A stretch of DNA of 64,000 nucleotides from VXYL01 sp965199945 (lineage in GTDB: Bacteria > Pseudomonadota > Gammaproteobacteria > Pseudomonadales > Azotimanducaceae): NCBI GenBank assembly GCA_965199945.1, contig OZ241354.1, positions 3,534,001 to 3,598,000 on the forward strand, in the 5' to 3' direction. Under the pieces are notes generated by a model. It did not search any database and was not told the DNA's origin. It was given only the letters and a program-made list of their open reading frames with translations. Of this stretch, positions 42,677 to 51,382 are shown piece after piece. The position numbers and the translations under genes were made by a program. Each line of letters starts with the position of its first letter. Within the stretch, counting starts at the first letter, position 1.

Positions 42677-43960
42677 CTACCGCCTTTGACTGAACCCGGG
42701 CCAGTCGGCTCGGGCCTGCACCCTGCAGCGCACCCAATGCCCGTCAACCTCATAGGCTGGCGGCGGTTGCTGGTTGGCGCGCAGTTCGCGGCGCACCAGG
42801 GGGATGCCGAGGCCGTAGCGCTGCACCAAGCCGGTTACGCGCATGGCTTCTGCGAGGTTGGGATTGCGGTACGCCAGCAAGCCGGGCTGGCCGAAATTCT
42901 CTGGCGTGACGTCGCCGTAGGCGCCGCCTGGGTTGATGATCTCGATGTGCCGGTCGAACCAGTAGACCTGTATCGGGCTGTTGCCGCCCTCGTAGCTGCG
43001 GTGCATCACCGCGTTGCGCACCAGCTCCTGCAGCGCGGTTAGCGGATAGGTGGCGCGGCGCACTTCGGTGCGCGCTTCGCCCACGGCCACCGCGGTGCGC
43101 ACATGGGCGCGCAGGATCGTGTCGAGGGTGGCCATCGCCTCGCCCAAGGGGGTGTCGATGCGGGCGCTGTCGAGGATGGGGTCGCCGCGTTCTTCCCCGG
43201 CGATGCGCAGGAACTGCACGTAGGCGCCGGGCAGGAAGTCGGTCGGCGCCTTGCCGAGGACCAACATGCCGAGCACCGTGGGCGTGGGGTCGTCCGCGCC
43301 GACGATCATCTTGGTGGCGGCGAGGCGCTCCTGCACCGTGCGGTCGTTCCTGGCCAGCACGTCGGCGCTGAACGCCTCCGGCAGATAGAGGAACTCGAAG
43401 CGGCGCAGGTCCAAGTCGTCCAGCGTGGCGGAGCGGATGGACTGGGCGTCGAACGGCGTGTCGCCGTAGCGGCGTTTCTCGTTGAGGATGCGTTCGTCCT
43501 GGGCGCTGGCGACGGCTCGGCGCGGGCCGATGCGGGTCCAGATGCGGCCTCGGCAGCGCACTGGAGGCGAATCGGCAGGCGCCACCGTGACCACCGCCAC
43601 GTCCTTGCCGCCGAAGGCGTGCTTGTGGACGGTCATGGTCGGCAGGGGCAGGATGTTGCCGTCCGTCTTGCAGTGCGCCAGCTTGAGCAGCAGGGCGTCG
43701 TTTACCTCCAAGCCGGCGAGCGTGCCATCGTCGCGGGCGCCGACGAAGATCACGCCAGCGCGGCGGTGGTTCGGCAGGTCGTTGGCGAACGCGCAAATCG
43801 CTTGTCTTACGGCGTTCGGCGCGTCGCCGTCGAACGTCTCCTTGCGCTCGACGAGATCGGATTCGACGTCGGCGAGCATTGCCGCCAGCTGGGCCTCGGT
43901 GTAGGGCTCCGGCGCGGCGACGGAGGATCGCGGCGGGTTGGCGCTGGGTTCGGATGGCAT
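42677..43960 (-). CDS. AlbA_2 (Schlafen-like) domain ATP-binding protein
   Basis: 427 residues from an ATG at 43960 with a GAGGG site. The N-terminal AlbA_2 domain reads VERKETFDGD then AICAFANDLPNHRRAGVIFVG, with VHKHAFGGKDVAVVTV. A winged-helix middle region follows. The C-terminal part has an HATPase-type signature, LQELVRNAVMHRSYEG, IEIINPGGAYGDVTPEN and RYGLGIPLVRREL. Such proteins are annotated as putative transcriptional regulators or Schlafen-group nucleases and are common in defence islands. A second, less similar AlbA_2 gene sits in the BREX locus at 56497-57768. Confidence 0.82.
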   Translation of the reverse strand: MPSEPSANPPRSSVAAPEPYTEAQLAAMLADVESDLVERKETFDGDAPNAVRQAICAFANDLPNHRRAGVIFVGARDDGTLAGLEVNDALLLKLAHCKTDGNILPLPTMTVHKHAFGGKDVAVVTVAPADSPPVRCRGRIWTRIGPRRAVASAQDERILNEKRRYGDTPFDAQSIRSATLDDLDLRRFEFLYLPEAFSADVLARNDRTVQERLAATKMIVGADDPTPTVLGMLVLGKAPTDFLPGAYVQFLRIAGEERGDPILDSARIDTPLGEAMATLDTILRAHVRTAVAVGEARTEVRRATYPLTALQELVRNAVMHRSYEGGNSPIQVYWFDRHIEIINPGGAYGDVTPENFGQPGLLAYRNPNLAEAMRVTGLVQRYGLGIPLVRRELRANQQPPPAYEVDGHWVRCRVQARADWPGFSQRR

Positions 43961-44129
43961 GGTGCCCTCATCATAGCGCCGCGCGGCAGTTCGCAAGGCA
44001 ATCGCGATTCCGCCAAAACGCCAAATCGCACGCTGCGTTCATGTTTGCCCAGCGTTTGAACGCCCCTCCCGGTCGCATTTCCACCGCTCTGGATGTAGGC
44101 TCGACGTCATCTGTTGGGGAGAGGGCCGC

Positions 44130-45275
44130 ATGAGCGACAGTTCCATCAAGCAGGCGTCGTCGCGCATCCCGTGCCCGACATTCGATGCCCCTGCGTTCAC
44201 CACGCCGAAGCCGCTCGCGGAAGCCAACGTGGCGCTCGTCACGTCGGCGTCGCTACACCATGAGGACGACGACGATTTCGCCGTCGTCGATGCGGGCTAC
44301 CGGGTGCTGCACCGCGAGCGCCGGGACATCGTCGTCGGGCATTGGAGCCCCAACTTCGACGCCAGCGGGGTGAGCGCCGATCTCAACGTGGTGTTCCCCA
44401 TCGATCGTCTCGAAGAAATGGCCGCCGACGGCGCGGTCGGCAGCGTGTCGGACGTCCACTTGGCGTTCGCCGGCAACCAGTTCGATCTGGCGGCGATCCG
44501 CATGGACGGTGGGCCGGCAGGCGCCAAATACCTGCTCGATCACGGCGTGGACGTCGTACTGCTCACGCCTGTCTGACCGCTGTGTACGCGTACGGTCTGT
44601 ACGCTCGCACACGTTTTCGAGGCCGCCGGCATCGCCACCGTCGCCATCGGCTCGATCCGCGAACAGCTCTACGGCACCGCGCCGCCGCGTGGCCTGTTCT
44701 GCGACTTCCCGCTCGGTCGACCGCTCGGCGCGCCAAACGACGCGGCGTTCCAGCGGCGCGTCATGGAACGCGCTTTCGGGTTGCTTGAACGCAGCGAACC
44801 CGTCATCAAGGACTACGATGTCGTGATCGACGACGATGACGCGCAGCCGCTGGCGTGTCCGTTGCCGGCGCGCATGGACCCGGACGCGCACCCGGCGGTG
44901 GACGAAGCGAAAGGTCTCCGCCCGGCCTACGAGCGCGCCGTCGCCAAGCACGGCAACCGCACCGGCGCCGTGCGGCTGTTGGACGCGAACGCCATCCCAG
45001 CCGCCATCGAGGCGTTCATCCGCGTCGCCGAAGGCGAGCCGTGGAAACAGGCCGGCATCCCCGGCATTCCGGCGCGCGTCTCGCAGGACATCCGCGGCTA
45101 CTACGAGATGGCCGCGTTGGAGATCGCCGACCACACGCCGGCGGCGTGGGCCAGCTTTCGTTGGTTCCGCGATCAGACGAAAACCGGCGCGGTCATCTGC
45201 AAGGCGCGCGACGCCATGCGCGATGCTGGCGTCAAGGAACCGCTGTGGCGGTTTCTGTTGTCGAGCGATTCCTAG
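44130..45275 (+). CDS. Glycine/sarcosine/betaine reductase or D-proline reductase selenoprotein B-family protein with in-frame TGA (putative Sec)
   Basis: Read through the TGA at 44574-44576, this frame encodes 381 residues. The part before the stop has the family pattern (DVHLAFAGNQFDLAAIRMDG is the Asp-rich centre, then GVDVVLLTPV). Directly after it comes PLCTRTVCTLAHVFEAAGIAT, so the site reads TGA-Pro-Leu-Cys, the UxxC redox motif of GrdB/PrdB proteins. Frame, composition and family homology continue without a break to 45275. A hairpin begins at the TGA. Both halves stay in one frame, which argues for selenocysteine insertion over a frameshift; a simple nonsense mutation cannot be excluded. 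GGGGAGAGGG precedes the ATG. The SDR gene follows 33 bases later. Confidence 0.72.
44575..44597 (+). promoter_or_regulatory. Putative bacterial SECIS hairpin at the in-frame TGA
   Basis: In the mRNA, GACC (from the last two bases of UGA) pairs with GGUC at 44594-44597, and inner GUA/UAC closes a CGCG tetraloop, with a five-base 5' bulge GCUGU. Bacterial SECIS elements lie immediately 3' of the Sec codon in this way. The stem is short, so this is only a candidate. Confidence 0.4.
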
Positions 45276-45308
45276 CGCAGCAAGAAAATCCAAGGAGTTG
45301 AAGACGCG

Positions 45309-46070
45309 ATGAAACCCGTCTGTTTGGTCATCGGCGCTGGCGCCGGCATCGGCGGCACGGTCGGCAAGCGGTTCGCCGGGGAGGGCTATCACGCGGTGCT
45401 CTGCCGCCGCACCGACAGTGCCGGTCTCGACACGCTGGTGGGCGAGATCGAAGCCGCTGGCGGCTCCGCATCGGGCTTTCTGATGAACGCCGTGGCGGAG
45501 AACACGATCGAAGAGCGGGTCATGCAGGTGGAGGCCGACATCGGCCCGATCGAGGTCGCCATCTACAACCTCGGCGCGCAGATCGGCAACCGGGCGTTGG
45601 GCGAGACGAGCCTCAAGGCGTTCGAGATGGGCTGGCGGCTCGGCACCCTCGGCCTGTTCCGCTTGGCGCAGTCCGTGTGCCCGCGCATGGTGGAACGCGG
45701 CGGCGGCACGCTCATCGTCACCTCCGCCACCGCCGCGGTGCGCGGCAACGCCGGCCAGCACTCCCACGCAGCCGCCATGGGCGGGCGCCGACTGCTCTGC
45801 CAAACGCTGAACGCCGAGTTCTCGCCGCGCAACATCCACGTCGCCCATGTGGTCGTCGATGGTTCGGTGGATGCGCCGGACACCCTCGGCAAGATGCTCG
45901 GCGCCGAACGGTTCCAAGCGCTGCGCGACACGAAGGGCGCCGAAGACGGCCTCATGCTGCCGGAACGCATCGCCGACACCTACTGGCACATCGCCCAGCA
46001 ACATCGCTCGGTGTGGACGCACGAGCTGGATCTGCGGGCCTTCTCGGACCTGCCTTGGTGGAACCACTGA
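45309..46070 (+). CDS. Short-chain dehydrogenase/reductase-like protein with altered active site
   Basis: 253 residues, Rossmann fold. The cofactor loop VIGAGAGIGGTVGKRFA is SDR-like, as are EAAGGSASGFLMNA and YNLGAQIGNRAL in place of the NNAG motif. LIVTSATAAVRG carries the active-site Ser. In the YxxxK position the protein reads HSHAAAMGG near residue 153, so the catalytic Tyr and Lys appear to be His and Met or Gly. It is either an SDR with a different mechanism or a non-catalytic binding protein. It lies 33 bases downstream of the selenoprotein-family gene with an AAGGAG site, so the two probably act together. Confidence 0.8.
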   Translation: MKPVCLVIGAGAGIGGTVGKRFAGEGYHAVLCRRTDSAGLDTLVGEIEAAGGSASGFLMNAVAENTIEERVMQVEADIGPIEVAIYNLGAQIGNRALGETSLKAFEMGWRLGTLGLFRLAQSVCPRMVERGGGTLIVTSATAAVRGNAGQHSHAAAMGGRRLLCQTLNAEFSPRNIHVAHVVVDGSVDAPDTLGKMLGAERFQALRDTKGAEDGLMLPERIADTYWHIAQQHRSVWTHELDLRAFSDLPWWNH

Positions 46071-46098
46071 CAAACGGGCGAGGGATACCCGCCGGCCG

Positions 46099-47271
46099 TC
46101 AACGCCGCCTGAGCGCCAGCTTCTCCCGCAGGTATTCGTGGAACGACGGTATCCCGAACGAAACGAAGCCGTCGGCGTCGAGCGTGAGCACGCCGTGCTG
46201 CACGGCGTCGTCCACGGCCGTCTTCCCATCCAACCCCGCGTCGTCCACGCAGCGCTTTGCTTCGTCCTTGTCGACTTCGATCAAGCCGCGGCGATCCATT
46301 TCCGCGACGACGGACAACATGGGCTTGAGCAGGTCGTCGCCTAGACGCCCTTCGTAATACCGCACCCGCGCCGCGTCGCCCGCGGCCAGCGCTTCCTTCA
46401 GCGCTTCGCCCTCAAGATGCCCATGCCTCTCGTGGGCATTCTGGGCGGCTTTGATGTAGCCGTGGATGTGCTGCGGAAACCCGTGGGACGCTCTGCCGAG
46501 CGCCTCCACGGCTTCGTCCGGGGCACCGCAGCCGAGCTTGCGCAGCCCTTGGCCGATGGCCTCTTCGGCCTCGTCGGCGGCGAGTGGAGAAAGCACCAGC
46601 GGGGGCGACGTCCTCGAGATGCCCGCCCCTTCGCCGCCACGCCGCAGCACGCTCGGCGTGTTCTGCAGCCCGACGCCCACCAGCATGATCGGGCAGCCGT
46701 GCCATCCTTCATGGAGCGTTCGCAGCGCCGCCATGCCTTCCGCGCGCACGGTTTGGAGCTCGTCTATCACCAGCACGAGCGCTTGGCCCTTCCACATTCG
46801 ACCCCTGCGTTCCTGCATCGTGCGCTGCAACATGCCGCCCAAGCTCGCCTGCGGACGCAACCCGCGTTCCTTCGAGAAACCGCCGCCCGTTCCCGCCACA
46901 GTGAGGTTGACGCCAGTGGTTCGGCTCGTTGCGCCGACCGCCTTGAGCGCGGCCTTGCCGGCGCCCATCGCCGAGGCGATCGCCATGAACATCTCGGCGT
47001 CGTCCTGCAGCGCCGGCGTGCCGATCGTCAACCTCCGCACGCGCCGCCCGTACTTGCCGACAGGCGCATCCACAGCGCCGCGCGAGAACACGGAGGCCAG
47101 TTCGGTCTTGCCAGCGCCTGGCACGCCGGTGATGAGAAAGAGACCATCGCGCGGCGACCCGGTGGCGCACAGCGCCGTCAAGCGCTCCTGCAACGCGCGA
47201 AGCTCGGCCTCGCGCCCCGCGAAGTGGACCGCCGGACCCCGTTCGTCGTGAAATGTCGCTTCCGCAGCCAC
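46099..47271 (-). CDS. AAA-family ATP-binding protein
   Basis: 390 residues from a GTG at 47271, three bases after the stop of the upstream gene. Walker A is LITGVPGAGKTELAS near residue 50; Walker B is ALVLVIDELQ near 170; a sensor-type CPIMLVGVGLQNTPSVLR follows. The C-terminal half is helical and ends with a winged-helix-like FVSFGIPSFHEYLREKL. The architecture resembles STAND/ORC-like or TniB-like ATPases of mobile elements, but no certain family can be named. It directly follows the truncated DUF1703-type gene and probably shares its transcript. Confidence 0.75.
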   Translation of the reverse strand: MAAEATFHDERGPAVHFAGREAELRALQERLTALCATGSPRDGLFLITGVPGAGKTELASVFSRGAVDAPVGKYGRRVRRLTIGTPALQDDAEMFMAIASAMGAGKAALKAVGATSRTTGVNLTVAGTGGGFSKERGLRPQASLGGMLQRTMQERRGRMWKGQALVLVIDELQTVRAEGMAALRTLHEGWHGCPIMLVGVGLQNTPSVLRRGGEGAGISRTSPPLVLSPLAADEAEEAIGQGLRKLGCGAPDEAVEALGRASHGFPQHIHGYIKAAQNAHERHGHLEGEALKEALAAGDAARVRYYEGRLGDDLLKPMLSVVAEMDRRGLIEVDKDEAKRCVDDAGLDGKTAVDDAVQHGVLTLDADGFVSFGIPSFHEYLREKLALRRR

Positions 47272-47274
47272 GGC

Positions 47275-48414
47275 CTATACCCCAACCGTCGCCGAGACGT
47301 CCCGTGCCGTCGCCATCAGCAAAGCCAGATTCAACGCCGAGCGCACTTCGCGGTTCGGATAGCCCAAGCGGTACAGATAGCCTGCCGCGCTGCGCTCTTC
47401 GCCGAGGATCGTCAGGTAGCCGGTCTGGAACAGCAGCGCTTCGGTCTTGGCGTGGCGGATGTCGAACGCGGCCAAGTCCGCATCGCCAACGGTCAGGTCG
47501 TTCAGCGAGGCAGGATCGACGCGGCGTTCGAGCAGGGTGTCGGGCAGGAACGCCGGCGTGCCCGTCTCGAACCAGTACGGCCTGAACTCGCGGTTCTGCA
47601 GAAACAACAGCATCCCGTAGGGGTTGTAGACTCTTTCCTGCTCCGTGCCGCGCCAGCTGTAGCCGTTGTACCAGTCGCGGATCGTCTCGCGGTGCAGCCC
47701 GTTCAGTTCGGCGGCGAACACCGTATCCAGATCGTCGTCCGTATAGCCGCAGATGGCGGCGAAGCGCGGATCCAAGGTGATGTCGGTGAGATTGTTGAGG
47801 TCCGAAAAGATGCTCACTTTGGAGAACTTCGACACGCCGGTGAAGAAGCTGAACCGGATGTCCGCATCGCAGTCCTTGACGATGCCGTAGACGCCGCGCA
47901 GAAAGTCGCGGTGGGATTCCGCGATCTGCGGCGTGCGCAGCGCGTCATTGATCGGCCGGTCGTATTCGTCCACCAGCAGCACCACGCGCTGCCCGGTCTG
48001 CTCGCGCAGCGCCCCGATCAGCCCGGCGAGGCGGCGCGCTGGCGACGAGAAGCGCGTCTTCACGCCGGCCTTGTGCTCCAGGCCCGTCAGCTGGTCAAGG
48101 AAGTCTTCCTGCGCGTCGTCCAGGCCCTTGAAGCTGCCGCCGGCGAAGCTGAACCGCAGCACCGGATGGCGCACCGTCCAATCCCATCGGTCGTGGATCG
48201 CGAGGCCGCGAAACAGCGGCTCGTTCCCCTCGAACAGTTCCTTGATCGTATCCACCAGCAGGCTCTTGCCGAACCGCCGCGGGCGGGAGAGGAAGCAGTG
48301 CGAACACGCCGTGACAAGCTCGTGGATGTAGGCCGTCTTGTCCACGTAGTAGCAGTCGTCCTCGCGGATTTTCCGCAAGGTCTGGACGCCGGCCGGCAGT
48401 TTGCGTCGCCTCAT
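47275..48414 (-). CDS. DUF1703-type ATPase lacking the C-terminal nuclease domain
   Basis: 379 residues from the ATG at 48414. It shares the ATPase domain of the gene at 40657: YVDKTAYIHELV, SRPRRFGKSLLVDTIKELFEG, VVLLVDEYDRPI, FSFFTGVSKFSK and IRDWYNGYSW. The homologous region ends at NREVRSALNLALLMA, and the protein stops eleven residues later, before the DxxxxxExK nuclease module. The stop is followed after three bases by the start of an AAA ATPase gene. Either the nuclease part was lost when the neighbour was inserted, or this is a natural ATPase-only form. ATPase motifs look intact. Confidence 0.8.
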   Translation of the reverse strand: MRRRKLPAGVQTLRKIREDDCYYVDKTAYIHELVTACSHCFLSRPRRFGKSLLVDTIKELFEGNEPLFRGLAIHDRWDWTVRHPVLRFSFAGGSFKGLDDAQEDFLDQLTGLEHKAGVKTRFSSPARRLAGLIGALREQTGQRVVLLVDEYDRPINDALRTPQIAESHRDFLRGVYGIVKDCDADIRFSFFTGVSKFSKVSIFSDLNNLTDITLDPRFAAICGYTDDDLDTVFAAELNGLHRETIRDWYNGYSWRGTEQERVYNPYGMLLFLQNREFRPYWFETGTPAFLPDTLLERRVDPASLNDLTVGDADLAAFDIRHAKTEALLFQTGYLTILGEERSAAGYLYRLGYPNREVRSALNLALLMATARDVSATVGV

Positions 48415-48555
48415 GGCCGCACCATAGCCCGGCTGTCCGCATGGGGTCAAAGCACAGCCCGTCCAAACGGCGGCGAACGGCCTCGCCGTTCAGCGGGCGT
48501 TCATGTCCGCCTGCTATGCTGGCTCGACTCATCGCACTTGAAGAAGGGTTCGACA

Positions 48556-49056
48556 ATGGTTCTCCGCAAGGCGCCAATCGCCGCAATCGCCGTCTCCGTC
48601 GCGCTGCTGAGCGCATGCTCGACCCCGTCCCTGGGGCGAATGATGCCGTACCTGGGCGAGGTCGAGTCCTGCGACGACATCGCGTGGGAAATGGAACTCA
48701 CCAACAGGTTCTGCGAGCACGCCCGGCAGAACTCGGACTACGACAAGGGATCCGACGTGGCCTCCGCACTGATCCTTGGGGTGAGCACGCAAATTGACGA
48801 GGTGCAGGAACTCCACGATGCGTGGAAGTCGGCCATCGTCCGCAGGCACGGCCTGGAGATGGCGTTCGACGAACAGGCGTGCGGCATCGACAAGCCCGCA
48901 TGGAGCTGCCCCAAGCCATGCGGGAACAACCGATTCTTCCGCTGGCTGGATGCCGATCCGGAGTCTTGCGTCGCCTTCTCCAACAAGGAAGTCCGCAAGT
49001 ACGGCTTCGAGCACTGCACGAACAACCGAGGCGAGGCCGTGGACTGCCCGGACTGA
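48556..49056 (+). CDS. Small cysteine-containing lipoprotein of unknown function
   Basis: 166 residues, not recognised. The N-terminus is a classical lipoprotein signal: APIAAIAVSVALLSAC with lipobox LLSAC and Ser at +2, which favours the outer membrane. The mature part has several spaced cysteines (ESCDDIAWEMELTNRFCEH, QACGIDKPAWSCPKPCGN, ESCVAF, EHCTNN, DCPD) that could form disulfides in the periplasm. An AAGGG site precedes the ATG. It starts 141 bases from the divergent DUF1703-type gene and ends 33 bases before the HDAC-family gene. Confidence 0.8.
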   Translation: MVLRKAPIAAIAVSVALLSACSTPSLGRMMPYLGEVESCDDIAWEMELTNRFCEHARQNSDYDKGSDVASALILGVSTQIDEVQELHDAWKSAIVRRHGLEMAFDEQACGIDKPAWSCPKPCGNNRFFRWLDADPESCVAFSNKEVRKYGFEHCTNNRGEAVDCPD

Positions 49057-49089
49057 GCCCGGCAGTGCTCTTGTAGCTCGGAAAGGGCG

Positions 49090-50004
49090 ATGACCGTCCT
49101 CTTCACCAGCGCCGGCTGCTTGGAACACGAGACGGCGCCTGGGCATCCCGAACGCCCGGCGCGGCTCGCTTCGCTGCTCCAGCATCTCGAAGACACCGGC
49201 TTGCTGGCCGACTTGGCGGTTCGGGAAGCTCCGGAAGCGGCGCGAAGCGACCTGCTGCGCACGCACAGCAGCGGCTATCTCGACGCGCTGGAGCGCTTGT
49301 CGCCGGCGGACGGCTTGGTGGCGTTGGACCCCGACACCGCGCTGGGGCCAGGTTCGCTGCGCGCCGCGCGACTCGTCGCCGGCGCAGCTGTGGCCGGCGT
49401 GCAGCAGGTGTTGGACGGCGAAGATCGGCGCGTGTTCTGCGCTGTTCGCCCGCCGGGACACCACGCCGAGGAAGCGACCGCGATGGGGTTCTGCTTGTTC
49501 AACGGCGTTGCCGTCGGCGCGGCCCATGCGTTGTCGCATGCAGGCATTGAGCGCGTCGCCATCTTGGATTTCGACGTCCATCACGGCAACGGCACGGTGG
49601 CGGCGTTCAAGGACGACACGCGAGTGCTGGTGTGTTCCAGCTTTCAGTTTCCCCACTACCCCTACCGCCTGCAGGACGTGGATCGCCCGAACGTGGTGAA
49701 CACGCCGTTGCCGGCCGGCACCCGCGGCGGCGCGTTCCGCAAGGCCGTGGAGCGCGACTGGCTGCCGGCGCTGGACGCCTTCCGCCCGCAGTTGATTCTG
49801 GTGTCGGCCGGCTTCGACGCCCACGCCGACGATCCGCTTGGCGACCTGCTGCTTGGCGAGGACGACTTCGCTTGGGTGACCGGCTTGATCGTCGATGCAG
49901 CGGAGCAACACGCGGAAGGACGCATCGTTTCGGTGCTCGAAGGCGGCTACGACCTGCCCGCGTTGGGACGGAGCGTCGCCGCCCACTTGCAGGCGCTGGC
50001 TTGA
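49090..50004 (+). CDS. Histone deacetylase-family (class II type) amidohydrolase
   Basis: 304 residues. Family motifs appear in order: HETAPGHPERPARL at the start, RPPGHHAE (tandem catalytic His), GFCLFNGVAVGAAHAL, the zinc-binding DFDVHHGNGT near residue 160, LVSAGFDAHADDPLG (second zinc Asp) and VLEGGYDLPALG. The zinc ligands Asp-x-His and the distal Asp are all present. Bacterial members deacetylate acetylpolyamines or other small molecules, and some act on acetyl-lysine; the substrate is not determined by the sequence. The length is normal for the family. Confidence 0.9.
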   Translation: MTVLFTSAGCLEHETAPGHPERPARLASLLQHLEDTGLLADLAVREAPEAARSDLLRTHSSGYLDALERLSPADGLVALDPDTALGPGSLRAARLVAGAAVAGVQQVLDGEDRRVFCAVRPPGHHAEEATAMGFCLFNGVAVGAAHALSHAGIERVAILDFDVHHGNGTVAAFKDDTRVLVCSSFQFPHYPYRLQDVDRPNVVNTPLPAGTRGGAFRKAVERDWLPALDAFRPQLILVSAGFDAHADDPLGDLLLGEDDFAWVTGLIVDAAEQHAEGRIVSVLEGGYDLPALGRSVAAHLQALA

Positions 50005-50037
50005 CGGCGGCAGCGCCTGCGCAGAGCGCGTTGGAAG

Positions 50038-50592
50038 TCAGAGGTCGGCCGGCAGCCCGTCGTCTAACTGCACGCCAAGCGCATTGAGCGCCATCGCCAG
50101 CATGTTGTATTGCCCGACAGTGAACACGATGTCCATGATCTGGCGGGTGTCGTAGTGGCCGTCGAGCCCCGCCCAGGTGTCGTCCGACAGGTGCGAATCC
50201 GCCTTCAACTCGTCGACGGCGCGCAGCAGCAGACGTTCCTTCTCCGACCAGCTGGCCGCTTGCGGGCCTTCCCGCACGGCGCGGATCTCGTCGTCCGTCA
50301 TGCCGGCGTTGCGGGCGATGCCGATGTGCTGATGCCATTCGTAGTCGCAGTCCGCGAGCAGCCCCGTGCGCAGGATGAGGATCTCGCGGTCGCGCAGACT
50401 CAGCGTGGACTTGCCGAGCACATGGTTGGCGAAGACCAGCCAGCGACGAAACAGATCCGGATGGTTGAGCAGCGTCGCGAAGACGTTGAAGACCCGCCCT
50501 TGGGCGACGAAAGGCTCCATGATCTCCCGCTGCGCGTCGCTCCAGGCGGAGGCGGGCAGCGGCGAAACGCGGGGACGCTCCAGGCGGGGCAT
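50038..50592 (-). CDS. Carboxymuconolactone decarboxylase family protein (AhpD-like fold)
   Basis: 184 residues. Start at ATG 50592 with an AAGGAG site; longer upstream frames are not protein-like. The family core is WLVFANHVLGKSTLSLRDREI then LRTGLLADCDYEWHQHIGIAR, in which the usual CxxxH active site appears as CDYEWHQH. This is followed by an all-helical C-terminus (IMDIVFTVGQYNMLAMALNA). Members are decarboxylases or alkylhydroperoxidase-like antioxidant enzymes; one Cys plus His without the second Cys of AhpD argues against a classical peroxidase. It is convergent with the HDAC-family gene. Confidence 0.85.
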   Translation of the reverse strand: MPRLERPRVSPLPASAWSDAQREIMEPFVAQGRVFNVFATLLNHPDLFRRWLVFANHVLGKSTLSLRDREILILRTGLLADCDYEWHQHIGIARNAGMTDDEIRAVREGPQAASWSEKERLLLRAVDELKADSHLSDDTWAGLDGHYDTRQIMDIVFTVGQYNMLAMALNALGVQLDDGLPADL

Positions 50593-50682
50593 GGCGATCT
50601 CCTTGGTGGCCGTTTGCCGAAGGCGGCTCTTGTCCGTAGTGTACGCCGCACGGTTCGGCAACGCCTTGTCGGGGAATGAACG

Positions 50683-51342
50683 GTGAAGCGCGACACGAAT
50701 AGCACGGATCCGCCACCGCAACTGCCGGCTGCGGTCATTGCTCTCGGTCGGGCGCTGCGGCCAACGCTGGCGAAGGTGTCCGCGACGTTGCGGACGTCGC
50801 CACCGGCGGGCGGGGAGGTCGCGACGATCGCGTCGGTGGAGCGTTGTCTGTCGCGTCTGGCGAACGCGTGCGGCGACGTGGTGGCCAAGGTCGAAGAACT
50901 CGGACAAGCGCTCGCCGCTGGCGGCGAGGAATCGGCAATCTACCGAGCCGTTGGGGCTTTCGAAGCGCATTTGCAGGTGCTGCAGGATGGCTACGCGGAG
51001 GTCCTCGCGTGGGGAGGCATGAAGCGGGCGCGACGGGGACGCGATCTGCTTGCGGAGGTCCATCGCGACATCCTGACTCAGATCAGAGATTGGATCGAAG
51101 AGATTGTCGAAACCGTGGACGATCCGCTGGCCGCGCTCAAACGCCGGGGGCTGCCGACCAAAGGCGAGGCGAAGCTGACCATTGCGCTGACGCTTCATCC
51201 CCCGCCTGAACTTGAGCAATTGATGCGTTGGGCAGGGAAGAACGCGACACCGCAGGGGGGCGGCATCGGGTTCTGGGGCATTGTCGCGGGTACGGTACTG
51301 GGCATCGGCATCGCCGACTTGCTGTTTTTGGAGGACGAGTGA
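50683..51342 (+). CDS. Hypothetical protein with C-terminal membrane anchor
   Basis: 219 residues from a GTG at 50683 preceded by GGGGAA; not recognised. The N-terminal two thirds are helical and soluble (VERCLSRLANACGDVVAKVEEL, FEAHLQVLQDGYAEVLAW). The C-terminus ends with one hydrophobic helix, GIGFWGIVAGTVLGIGIADL, followed by LFLEDE, so a tail-anchored inner-membrane protein is likely. It precedes the MNT/HEPN pair by 40 bases on the same strand and could be transcribed with it. Confidence 0.65.
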   Translation: MKRDTNSTDPPPQLPAAVIALGRALRPTLAKVSATLRTSPPAGGEVATIASVERCLSRLANACGDVVAKVEELGQALAAGGEESAIYRAVGAFEAHLQVLQDGYAEVLAWGGMKRARRGRDLLAEVHRDILTQIRDWIEEIVETVDDPLAALKRRGLPTKGEAKLTIALTLHPPPELEQLMRWAGKNATPQGGGIGFWGIVAGTVLGIGIADLLFLEDE

Positions 51343-51382
51343 CGCTCGTGCGGAGCGTCCGCAGCCGAACGAGGACGTCTGC

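Noticed and set aside
44763..45275. A separate gene beginning at an ATG after the in-frame TGA
   Set aside because: The same frame is protein-coding across the whole interval between the TGA and this ATG, with family motifs, so a new start there would cut a domain in half.
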